64,000 bases of DNA from positions 2,790,001 through 2,854,000 of the forward strand of contig NC_065532.1 of assembly GCF_020184175.1 (NCBI RefSeq). Direction: 5' to 3'. The stretch's first letter is position 1, and each line of letters opens with the position of its first letter. The notes beneath the pieces were generated by a model, which was not told the origin of the DNA, made no database searches, and saw nothing but the letters and a program-made list of their open reading frames with translations. The position numbers were made by a program, and so were the translations under genes. Source of the DNA: Aphis gossypii. Taxonomy: Eukaryota; Arthropoda; Insecta; Hemiptera; Aphididae. This document shows, one piece after another, positions 1-11,360 of this stretch.

Positions 1-3000
1 TCGTGAGCCGTGAGTTATGATATACGAGTTTAGTTTCATTATAAAATAAATTAGACTTATAACTATTGTAATAATATTATAAAAGATTATTGTTAGATAC
101 CATCATTTTTATTTATTTATACTAATATTATAAAGCTGAGCGTTTGTGTGTTTGAAGACGCTAATTTCAAAAATTACGATTTCAATAAAATGTATATAAA
201 TATATTTCTTAAGATTTGAAGGGCGTGTTTTAAGCTTATTATTTCAACCCCTATAGGTAGGTATAAAATGGAACAAATGTGAATTTTATTTTAGCTCTCT
301 AAGATATAATATTTTTTATTTGCTTATATACAGAGTTAGGTTAGAAATATATATAGTTATGTTACAAATAGTATAATATGTGTTAATTTGTATTTAAATG
401 AAGGTATTGCATCCAACAATTGTACATTGTAAAAGCGATCGACCCTTGGGTTCACTCATAATCTAAACGTTATTAGATTCTGTTTATTTATAGTAAAGAA
501 TAATTGTAAATTATTATATTAATTAAAAAAATAATCAATTTTTTAATGGTATTTGTATACTGTAGACTATATTATTTTGGAATTTAAAAGTATATTCAAG
601 TTATATAAAATTATTAATGAATTCATATGAAAGTACCATCAACATATTAGTATGTTTTGAATACTGTTATGGTTAAAACATAAATTAATTAATCTCTATC
701 TGTCGCCATGAAAACCACAAATATTCTATGAAATTAACGCTATGATGCATAATACATATTATACATTTTGTAATTTGTACGATATTTACAAGTATAGACT
801 TATAATTAGTAGATATGTTAATACGCACTTTTATGTTCTATACTTACAACTATATGTAATATCAATCATAAAATAATTACAATATTCGATCTTAATTAAT
901 TGTAAATTACTATACATTTTCATTCGATGGATACGAATCATAATTTTCAAATTTTAATATTTTAAATCAAAATTCAATAAATATTCTGAATAAAACAGTT
1001 ATATGTTTATGTTTGCTTATAAACTTCTTTTTATTATTATATTATACTAAAATATTGTGGAAACAACATCAGTTGAACTATACTTATACATAATTTTAGT
1101 ATGTATATTGTATATATTATAAAAATTATTAGGTAGGTATGTAATTCCAAAACGTATTAATAAATTGTTTTTATACTTTTAATATTAAATAACATATACT
1201 ACGTAAATATAAAAAATAAGAAGAAATATAGTAATCAAATACACAAGATTGTAACTCGAATTAAAATTGTTTTACAAATAACATTACACTGTGTATTAAA
1301 TAAAATATTATTCACAATAATATTAAATATTAAATTAATTAACTGTAAACCCTTTTTTGCCCAACTACGTTTTTTTTATATATATTTTATTGTGTCTACA
1401 TCAGTTATTCACGATAGTAATTTACAACTTTCTTTATAATAATTATTATTATTATTTATTTATATAAATGTAATATGAATGATCTCATGGAGTATGTACG
1501 ATTGGTGTTCCGGTCAACAGTCTCAATACTTATTTGATTCTTTTTCAATTATAAATCAATTATAATAAATATGATGTGTATTATTGATACACATTTTAAT
1601 TAAATGTTTTATCCACTAAAGATAAAATACAAGATCGATATCTATTATAAAATTCAGATAAGTCAAGTATTTGAATAATCGCATACTTGCAATAAACTCA
1701 TTTGACATAAAATGAATAAATAAATAAACGTATTTGTTCATGAATAAATAAATAAATTGTGTAGCAATATCAAAATAAATCAACAGCAATAACAAATAAT
1801 AAGCTAAGTATAAACATTGTACCTAAAATGTATAATATATTTGAGAATAAAAGTAAATATTTATCGAGCTCTATCCAATCGTGGATTAATTATACAAATA
1901 TAGTATTTGTATAGATATGGATAATTTTCAAATGGTATAATTTTATTTTTGGTTTTTATTTATAAAAAAAATTTACATTTTATTATTTGCGTACTTTCAA
2001 ATTACCGTTTTTCTTTCATCTGAATAAACCTCACGTACATGCTATATGTTGGAAGTAGAACCGAACGCGTATCCCCCGAGGGTACTATTGACTGTGGATA
2101 TTATTGTCATATCGTTCCAAAACGGATAGGATTTTATTCTCATTCCACTAATGGTGTGCTACCATTCCCGCGTTGCTCACCACATTCAATTGGTTTTATC
2201 GATCGTATTTTAGACATAAAGATCCGTAAGTGCTTCAGAAACACCGTCATTGGTGTGACATAAAACCAAAATATCTCGAGAACGAATTAAGGTAATCGAG
2301 CAACAAAAATATACACATCGTAAATTCGTAACAAAACATATTTCTTCGACTTTAGTACCACATAATGTATAGTAGCTATACACATTTCATGCGTTTGTAA
2401 AATTTAACAGCATTTTGTAAATTTCGATTCATTACGATCTATCATATTAGTTATTGATGAATATGTAAACTTTAAAAATAATAATATCATTTTCAATAAT
2501 TTCATTCACTCTTCCCTTTAAATTTATAAAATAAATGATATATTTTTTAAATTTTAACGAAAATAATTTTACGGTTATTTATTTTTATAAAAAATCAAAT
2601 TATTTAGAAGCTGTTATTCGAAATTGATATTACAGACACTTAATATAATACCTATGGATTATGATGAATCAACATTCTTTTAGTGAATATTTTGTAATCA
2701 ATAAAATGCTAAATTAAATAAATGCTAATTGCAAGAAAAAACGAATGAATTGTGATCAATTTATTATGACATAATTGATTTACCTTCAAAACTAAACTAC
2801 ACTAACAATAGTAAACAGATTGTATTTTTTTTTTTTAAATAATCCTTATAATAATCGTCCTCTTTAATACAATAATCTTAGACCTTTTTTTATTTAAATT
2901 AAATGTCACATAACATTAAAACACTTTAAAAAAAAAATAAATACAATATACCGATAATAATCTAATTATTAAAATAAACTTTATTTCAACAATTCAGTAA

Positions 3001-5199
3001 TGTAGAAATAGTAATGAAGTAGTAATGAAGTTATGGGTTGGGTTCACCGCGGATGTAACAAAATATAACAAGCGTCAAATTGAATATACGACGTATGAGT
3101 CACCGAACAAAATATAGGACGAGTGTTCACCGGGAATTTTAATACATTATTCAAAAAGTGTAATTTAAATTTAATATAATAAATCAATTTTTATAAACAT
3201 ATTTAATATTATTCACATACATCGTAGTCTAATATTTTTATTATTTTTATTTATACAACGTATATAACCTATTATAATATACAATTAAAATACTAGGCAC
3301 GCGATAATATTGTGGCATGTGTCTTAGAAAATATCATACTATGATGGATGTTTTAAAATGATCGAGAATATTTGAATATCATTAAAATTGTAACTGTAAT
3401 TATTTAAACATAATTTATTCATCACGTAATTATATAAATATACAAATATGTTGATGTGACATGCCAAATACATTATATATGAAAATTAATAAGTATGAGT
3501 CATTACTCAGTATGGTCATTACCACGGTTATGTGATGTCAATAAATCGTTATTAGCTTATGGAAAATAATGAAATTTTGATATAATTTAAATAGATCAAA
3601 TTAATACAGTTTTATGAGCGAAATACATCTCTTTTTTTAATGCATAGTAATTATTGATAAAATAAACCAATTAACGTCATTTATAAAACTTATATAAACG
3701 AATACAAGATATTATATTAAACGTGGAAAATTTAAATACATTTTTTAGATATAAAGTTATGAAATTTCAATTATTCATGAGTAATAAAAACTATCATAGT
3801 TTATATTATAAATTAGCACCTCATGTTAACGTTTTTTAATACAGTTTGTATTCTTAACTAACAGCATTAAGTAGTATCCATTTCAAATTAGCCTTAAAAT
3901 ATAATTTCTTTTTTTTAATTATTATTTAGTTTTCTTTTGCCGATTATAATTAAAACCAATGAAAAACAATATATTTATTTATTTTATGCAACCTTCTTCT
4001 TCATTTTCATTAAAAATTTTAAATATTTACGATGTCTTAAAACACATATAATATTAAAATTATATTTCCTCGTCTGTAATTTAATATTTTTTGAAAAAAA
4101 AAACGTGCAAATATTGATACTATAGTTATTCATAATGTTGTAGAATTAATAATTTATTTTTCTTAAATACACTCCATTATGAACTTTCAAAGGTTAGTCA
4201 ATTATTAAACAATTTTAATTAAAATTACTGAACTAATTTTTTTTATTATTATTATTTACTGTGAGCTGCTGTTTAAACAGTTAGACTTGACTGTAATATT
4301 TACAATTATCAACATAATTAAAACTTCATAAACATATACAAGAATATTAAGATATTCATTTTATCAGCTCTATTTAAAAAAAAAAACCCATTTCTGATAC
4401 TTAAAACCACATATAAATATTGTTATTAAAAATAAAATACATCGATACAATAGGCTTTATTATAAATGGCATTAAATAAGTAAATTTACCCAATATATAT
4501 TTTCTAATCTAGGTACTTACAGATATATAAAAACGACAAAAATGTTTTACTTATTTTAATATGTTTCGTATAAATAAATATTATATATTAAAACTTAATA
4601 TTTTTAATTAAATATTCGTATATTATTTTACAACGACTTTTATTTTTTTTAGAGCCATTGCTCAGTGTTGATTGTGTGTTTTTATAGAGCCATGAAACAA
4701 TTCTTTAAATCAAATAACATAACACGAAGTACAAATAAATAGTTTTTATATATGTACGTAGTTTTCATTTATGTAATAATAAAAACTACCAACAAAAGTA
4801 TAAAATGGCAAATATCACAAAGTACACTTAGGTTGTTAAATTATTTAAATTCAGTAAATTATTATTCTAGAAATTAAAAATAATCATTGAATATAAGATA
4901 TTTTTGTAGCAAGGTACATGAATTCCCATATTATTAATAAACATAATAAATATAGTTTCTTGTAATTATCACACTGTGTAACACGGCGTGATGTTTAGGC
5001 AATCTTGGTGCTTCGCTATGTAGAACTGTTATAGAAAAAACAATAATACATAAAATAATTATAATTTAATAAGATAACAAACGTACCTATAATGGCTAAA
5101 ACACAATTTGTTACTTTAAAGTAGAATTACTATAATAAAGGTCTGGATTTCAAGTATATTTTTTTGAGTCCTGATGAAAAATGCATTCCAAATACAAAT
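1..5199. other. AT-rich non-coding stretch, probable intron of the sushi gene
   Basis: No convincing exon is visible. The 74-codon open frame at 2039-2263 lies in a patch that is slightly richer in GC than its surroundings, but it has no recognisable domain and no good flanking splice sites. A short patch at 3042-3130 holds three loosely similar units that begin with 'tcaccg'. Because the first sushi exon (9529) starts inside a codon and has no start of its own, the gene must continue upstream. This stretch is therefore probably intronic, although it could be intergenic if the earlier exons are far away. Confidence 0.4.
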
Positions 5200-5736
5200 T
5201 TTTCGTTATCTCAAACTACAATGAATTCTCCTTGTAACTACCATTACACTTACTTTCGTTTTGTTCTCAATAACTCGATATAAAATTAATCGTTTTTCGT
5301 TATCTCAAGTACACAAATAATATTTTTACCATCGTAAATCCCAGCGAGTGTGATGTTGAACCACAATACGAGGAGGAAGTCACTTTTTAAGTTACAATTC
5401 AACGAGCTAAACATACTTTAAAAACATTAAGAAATTTATTTGAGACTACTACAGGTATAGAAGATAAGGATTTTTCTGCGTTATCTAATTTGGAAGACGT
5501 CGTGTCAGACAAAAGTAATATTAAGCGAACTTCTCTAATGACAGATTTTTTTTTAAAAAATTATTTATTCAGTCATTTCAATTATTTAAATATTTTAAGT
5601 ATTATATATTTTAAGCATTCGTATAATTCGTATTATTATTTTTAAAATTTTTTAATAAAACTATATACCTCAAAGTTTTCGATATCTTGAACTTTTTCCT
5701 GTCCCTCTTGAGATTCAACATAACGAGAATCTACCG
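5200..5736 (+). mobile_element. Degraded Tigger/pogo-type DNA transposon, internally deleted
   Basis: The right end (5660-5736) reads on the minus strand as a Tigger-style terminal repeat. It starts TACGGTAGATTCTCGTTATG and is followed by further 'caagatatcgaa'-like units, with a flanking TA at 5737-5738 as expected for this superfamily. The left part holds the matching subterminal words 'ttcgttatctcaa' (about 5206 and 5298) and 'caataactcgatat' (5270). Between them sits the decayed 3' end of a transposase frame. The outer left terminus could not be placed, so the start is approximate. The rest of the transposase is missing, so the element cannot be autonomous. Confidence 0.6.
5328..5555 (+). 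pseudogene. C-terminal remnant of a Tigger/pogo (DDE) transposase
   Basis: One frame reads about 76 codons with a single internal stop at 5388-5390. It contains an acidic stretch (ECDVEPQYEEEV), then a helix-like segment (KTLRNLFETT), an acidic segment (ALSNLEDVV) and finally 'IKRTSLMTDFF'. The ending of a basic or polar residue pair followed by 'hxDFF' is the usual finish of CENP-B/Tigger/jerky-type transposases. The HTH and DDE catalytic domains are absent, which fits an internally deleted copy. The assignment rests on the tail motif and on the flanking Tigger terminal repeat. Confidence 0.5.
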
Positions 5737-5739
5737 TAC

Positions 5740-6663
5740 TTACAAATTTACATTCATTTTACAAATACTTGAAAGTTCAAGTTTTTATTTTTTATTTATT
5801 TTATATTTTTTAGAATTTTTAAGTTATTTTATCATTGTTTTAGTGCTTTTCATACATTTATCGAATTATCGAATTATTAGCGTAAAATTTGATAATTCAA
5901 AGTATTATCTTAAGACATTGTGTTAAGTTTAATGCAATGTACTTTTTCATATCGCTAAATATTTGATAAACCATCATAATCGAATATTTTTAAATGAAAA
6001 AATAAAGTTATAGTGTCTTTTAAACCATAATATCCTTGAGTATTTATCTTTCTTTCTTTAACAATGATGACACGAGATTTCTCTCCCTAAGTACAGTCCA
6101 TCTCTTTAAAAATGACTATGCTTATCTGTCATAGAATTTGGAATCGCTTGACAATAAGATATCTTACGTTATTATTATGATATGAGTTTTAAAAAATGCG
6201 ATATTTCGGGACTATTCAAAATTTGGAGAACTTGGTGATTATTCACCCAGGTAGTCAGTAAACACATAAATCATAAACAATACGAGTGCATTCTTTTTTT
6301 AGAACAACATACTATACCAGCGTTTAACAATACTAAATTTATGAAATTCAATGAGTATGTAAAGACATAAGTAATCTTTTTTCAGTAATGTAAATGAAAT
6401 AAAGTTAATAGTTCATTTACTTAATTTTGATTATAAATACGTAATACGCATAATAATATGTATATTTTTTAAATTATATTTTTATCGAAATATAATACAT
6501 AGTATAGAACTAATAAAGGACGAATTTCCTGAAATTTACCATTAGTTAGGCAATAAATTATGACAATAATTTTTTTTTTCATTGTAAATTCCTACGTTTT
6601 ATAATGTGATATATGATGTAATAGCATACTAGTATACGTGTATTCTATACTCAGATAATATAT

Positions 6664-6697
<34 letters not shown>

Positions 6698-7729
6698 TCC
6701 CTTAATAATTTGAATAAAATGTATAATTAATTTTTTTTATAATGATTAACTCATATTATACGTTTGTACTGAACAGGATCAGAGTTATGAATTTATATTA
6801 TAAAGTACTTATATTTTATTTGTATAACATAAAGGTTGAATACTCCAATCGAACTTGGCTTAAAACTACTCAAACTCAATACTATTAAAAAAATATATAT
6901 TTATATTAGTATACTACCACTAACAGTATATTTGAATAAACCTTGAAAAACTACCATTATAGTTATCTATATTTCGTATGTCTAACAGTTACTATAAAAC
7001 AATATTAATTAATTATGTAATGCATTCCAAATAAATTTAAGCTGTTTAAATATATAATCAGCTAATAACAAAGTATTTCTCGTGAAAATAAAATATTTAA
7101 TTAATTGGTGTAACATTTATGTACACATGGCAGTTGATTAATTTATTTATATAATTATTTGCCACGTAGTCATACATCGCAATACAAAATTGTGAATGAT
7201 ACTCAACTCTGTATAACTACAGTTGTTGCTTACTAATAAATATACAGAATTACCTACCATAAAAACAATCGTGTATATATAAATAATTGCATGATCCATA
7301 TGATTAACATATAAAAAACGAGTAAATGAAATCAATTATAAATAGGGTAGAATTACTATACATAAAATTAAGCGAAGTCTTTAATTTCCAATTCAGGAGT
7401 ATTTTTAAATACAATCCTGAATAATATATGATTATTTTTTAATAGAATAAACAGACAATAGACATACTCTATAGATTTGTATAAAACAAAAGTTATTTCA
7501 AATAATACGATGATATTCAACAACATGATTATGATTAAAATATACAAAGAATGAAAAAATGCATCTCTTTAATGGTTATCTTAATTATTAGAATACCATC
7601 ATAATAGATAAAAAAAAAATAAAAGTTGAATACTTAATATTTAAATTTAAATAAACTTATAAAGTTCATGGTTTGTGTAAAATATCAGTTCAATTTTATA
7701 TTTTATTTTATTCACGATTGATTTAAAAG
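5740..7729. other. AT-rich non-coding stretch
   Basis: No exon-like segment is seen. It contains a (TA)n microsatellite at 6670-6698. The open frames in this interval have the low-complexity, aromatic and isoleucine-rich composition expected of random AT-rich DNA. Confidence 0.6.
6670..6698. repeat. (TA)n microsatellite
   Basis: An uninterrupted run of alternating TA of about 29 bases, preceded by imperfect TA-rich sequence. Confidence 0.9.
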
Positions 7730-7731
7730 TA

Positions 7732-8065
7732 CAGTGTGTTTTCGATTATCCGCAGAATACCGGTGGCTTGGTATCCACAGATAAGCAAATTCCACGGACA
7801 ATCTGCAAAATTAAAATTCAAACGAAAATGTTATAATCACATATATATATATATTATTGAAAAAATTAAATCATGTAATTTTAAATAGTATTTAAGGAAA
7901 ATTAAATTGAAGTATGTTTTATTTTTATTTAAAAATTAGTACAATATTACGAAAATATTTTAAATTTTATAATTATTTTTATAATTTTTGTATACATACA
8001 TGTATGTAGATCATTTCACGGAAGACTACGAATAATCCGCAAAGCGGATAATCCAGAGTACATTG
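7732..8065. mobile_element. Tigger/pogo-type MITE with TA target duplication
   Basis: The left end reads TA-CAGTGTGTTTTCGATTAT. The right end, read on the minus strand, gives TA-CAATGTACTCTGGATTAT, followed in both by 'CCGC'. The two ends are imperfect inverted repeats of about 25 bases, and the TA dinucleotide on each side (7730-7731 and 8066-8067) fits the target preference of the Tc1/mariner-pogo superfamily. The 334-bp interior is AT-rich and has no coding frame, so this is a non-autonomous MITE. Beyond the core match the ends have diverged, which indicates an old copy. Confidence 0.75.
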
Positions 8066-8067
8066 TA

Positions 8068-8924
8068 TTTTGTAGTAATTTTTTTTTTGAAAAACAAATA
8101 TATTTAAAAATTATTAAATACTCATCGTAGCAAAAATTAGAAATATATGCATACTGTAAAGTGCCACATAAGATTAAAGTTTAACTATATATTTATAATA
8201 AATTAGATTTTTTTGTGACTGAAATTGAAAAGAAAAAATCCTTTCAGAAAAAAAAAATATATAATAATAATTGATCTCGTCAGAATATTTGCTTAATTTA
8301 TACATGGTAAAAAACTGATGTTTTAACTTTTAAGAAGGTATTTATTTTTCAATTTTTGCTGATTTTTTTGAGTTAAAAACTTTAATTTATTTTATTGTTA
8401 AAAAAAAAAAAATTTGTTATAATATGTTTTTACATCGATCATCTTTCATTATTGAATTTATGATACAAATGCATACAATTTTAATCAAAAGAGCTGATAT
8501 TTTAACCAAATAACATACTCTCTCTAAAAAAAATCGTTGGTATAAACTAAGATTTTATTTTAAAAAAGAGTAATGGTTAATTTTTCAAATTAATAACAAA
8601 CATAAGTACTAATATTTAAATAAAATAAAAAAATTGAAATAAGTCAATACTGAAACCTACTTAATGAATAATTTAGATTCCTGTCTCTTATTCAAACTTA
8701 TCTTTAAAAATTAAAATAAGTATAAATTTAAATATAAATGATAACTATGTTTTAATGAGAGACATATGTTTTTTACCAATAGTACAAAGCAACATGTGTA
8801 ATTTTTAAGATATTATTACACAACGGCGCAAAAACCACGATATTTATTAGCATTTTTTTTTTAAATTTTATACCAAACAGTTTTTATTTAGACGTTTTGA
8901 TTTTGCATATACGATAAACTGGCT
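8068..8924. other. AT-rich non-coding stretch
   Basis: Only homopolymer A and T runs and AT-rich sequence are seen, with no splice-bounded open frame and no clear repeat ends. Confidence 0.6.
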
Positions 8925-9024
8925 TTAAAATACAACATTTATTGGTCTGTATAAAAAAAAAAACTGAAATTGCCACGTAACACTTCTGATACGATTCGTA
9001 TATTGATCAAATACTGCAATTTTT

Positions 9025-9312
9025 CTACGAACGTTTTCCACTTTGGTCGATTTCATCATACTTCCTTTGAACGTCCAGCCCCGCGGAGTATTCAAAAATT
9101 GTTTTATCGTCAGGGTCGATATTTGACGCATAGTCTGGTGCAGTATAATATTTCGGTCCATCGTTGCCGCAGAATGACACCGATGCGCGATGCCGGTACA
9201 ATACTGCGGTCGACGAATTAGACGACGTGTAGTAATGCGACCGCTGCAATGCTGCTGCTGGCAACATGTTGTTCGCATCCATTTCTCGGAATGTCACTTG
9301 TACACATTCATC
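9025..9312 (-). CDS. Unrecognised coding-like segment, possible exon
   Basis: A patch clearly richer in GC than its surroundings carries an open frame on the minus strand. If a splice acceptor 'tatggtag' (9320-9313) is used, the frame starts at 9312 as DECVQVTFREMDANNMLPAA. It passes through APDYASNIDPDDKTIFEYS and stops at 9025-9027. A possible donor (GGAA/gtatga) lies near 9063. The composition is balanced, with Asp, Tyr and Ser, unlike the random frames around it. No family was recognised. It could be an exon of an unknown minus-strand gene, a retrocopy or a transposon fragment. The overlapping frames at 8925-9278 (-) and 8970-9221 (+) look less protein-like. Confidence 0.25.
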   Translation of the reverse strand, partial: DECVQVTFREMDANNMLPAAALQRSHYYTSSNSSTAVLYRHRASVSFCGNDGPKYYTAPDYASNIDPDDKTIFEYSAGLDVQRKYDEIDQSGKRS

Positions 9313-9528
9313 CTACCATATTTATGTTGCTTAAGATTTAAAATAACAATAATGTGATATTAAATAATATCGGATTATCCATGTAGAGATTGAAATATTA
9401 ATTTGAGTTAGTTTAGTTTAGTTTTAAATTTAACCATTTATGGTTAATTCTATAAATATAAAAAAAAAACCCTTATTTAATAATAATATTACGTTGACGA
9501 CTATATCGCATCGTGTTTTATGTTTCAG

Positions 9529-11328
9529 AAATTCTATGTCCAACCCCGGTTGTGCCACTCAACGGTCTTCTGATTGAAGATTCGGCTCCAGGGCGTCATG
9601 TAGTCGGCTCCATGGTGCAATTTTCTTGTGGTGAAAAACATCAGCTGATCGGAAAACCCAGCATGGTGTGCACAGAAAATGGCACTTGGTCACACTCCAC
9701 GCCATACTGTGAGCATACATACGCTTTTAGATTCAGATAAAAGTTTACTGTTTACATTTTGTTTATTAATACAGAATATACACGCGACATGTTTTGAAGT
9801 TCAAATCTATTGCTTAATACCTTTATTTATTCAACCGCATGAAATAATATTTAGTACATAAAAATAATGTGACAGGGTAAAATATTTACCATAATATTAT
9901 AAAACTTTTATGATTTTATATAAAGTTTATTCGCATAAACCGTTATACCAGTGATTTTTAAATCAGCCACTTTTAAATACATATTATAAAGGTATAATAT
10001 AATAGATGTATTATCATTATAATGATTTAAAAAATAATAATAATAAATAAATATTATAAATATATATGAAATGATAATTTATCTGTTATTCCGTTATACA
10101 TAACTATAAGCCAGATTCAGTTTCTTTAGTTAAAAATACACATCACAACCGTTTAAATCCTACAATATTCGATATTGTACTATTTAATTAAAATATAAAA
10201 GACACCGGATTAAGATTTTACTAATTTCGAGTACCTTCTAATATCAATAGGGTTTTTTAATAAGTCGCATTATTATTATTATTAGGTAATATTCAATAAT
10301 ATTAAACAGTATAATACGATTAAATAGAACTTAGTTAGTGCATAGATAAACTAATAAGGCTCAACAACAAGTCTAATTTATTTCTGTATAGTATTATAGA
10401 TATATTATATATGTATACGGTTTATTCCAATTAGTTATAAACGACAAATATACAGATTTATTCACTAAGCATGCTTCCTTGTTCATTGCTCACACCCCCT
10501 TTTTATCCTTTAATAATATATTTATTACAATTTTAATTTTTTGGAAGTTTTAAGTATGCCTACTTAACGACTATATTTTCAAAAACTTAGGATTTTAATA
10601 CCAATTAAGAATCGTCCTGTGGCGATACAAGTACTTTTTTTTACTGAAAATCGCCCTTTTTATTTTTCATTGTTAATACTTAAACCGGATATGTTGTATG
10701 ACTCTCACAAACATACAATATAGCAATTTCACATTACATTCAACAGAACCAATTTTGTGTTATAGCTTTAATTTTAGTTTATAAATAAACTGACTCATTA
10801 ACTATTATCAAACGTAAATGCGTGGTAACAATATTATTGGTATTTGTAAGTTGGTTTTCTTTTTAATGTTTTGATTTTTAAACAATATATGGATATTCAC
10901 AAAAATAAAATTTTAAAACACTAATATCTAAGTGACTTAAAAATCAAAACATTGTAACCAACGTATAAACACAGACTCTATTAATAACTATAAGTGTAAT
11001 ATTTAGTTAATTTACTATAATATTAAATCTAAAATTTACTTTGCTTATGTTGGTAAGAAGGAAGTTATCCACGCGAGTGTCGTGTTCTAATAAGAATTTA
11101 CAATTAAAAGAGTGGTTCTCATTTGATAAGATCGATGAGTCGCTTGGCCGTAGAGTAGTTGTCAAGTGTACCTATTGAATATATTACTATAAAAATAAGA
11201 AAAAAACAGGTCGATTAGGCAAAAATGGGCAGACAAATTCTATAATTATAATAATATTACATTATACATTTTTATTAGTCTGCATACTGTAAATTAAAAT
11301 AATTTTGGCAAAAACAAAGCGTATCTAT

Positions 11329-11360
<32 letters not shown>

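Noticed and set aside
2039..2263. 74-codon + frame in a slightly GC-richer patch
   Set aside because: No domain, no good splice sites and no cysteine pattern of a sushi domain despite the locus. It is probably a repeat fragment.
9025..9312. Treating this patch as an upstream exon of the sushi gene
   Set aside because: The protein-like frame is on the opposite strand and has no sushi cysteine pattern, so it is not part of that gene.
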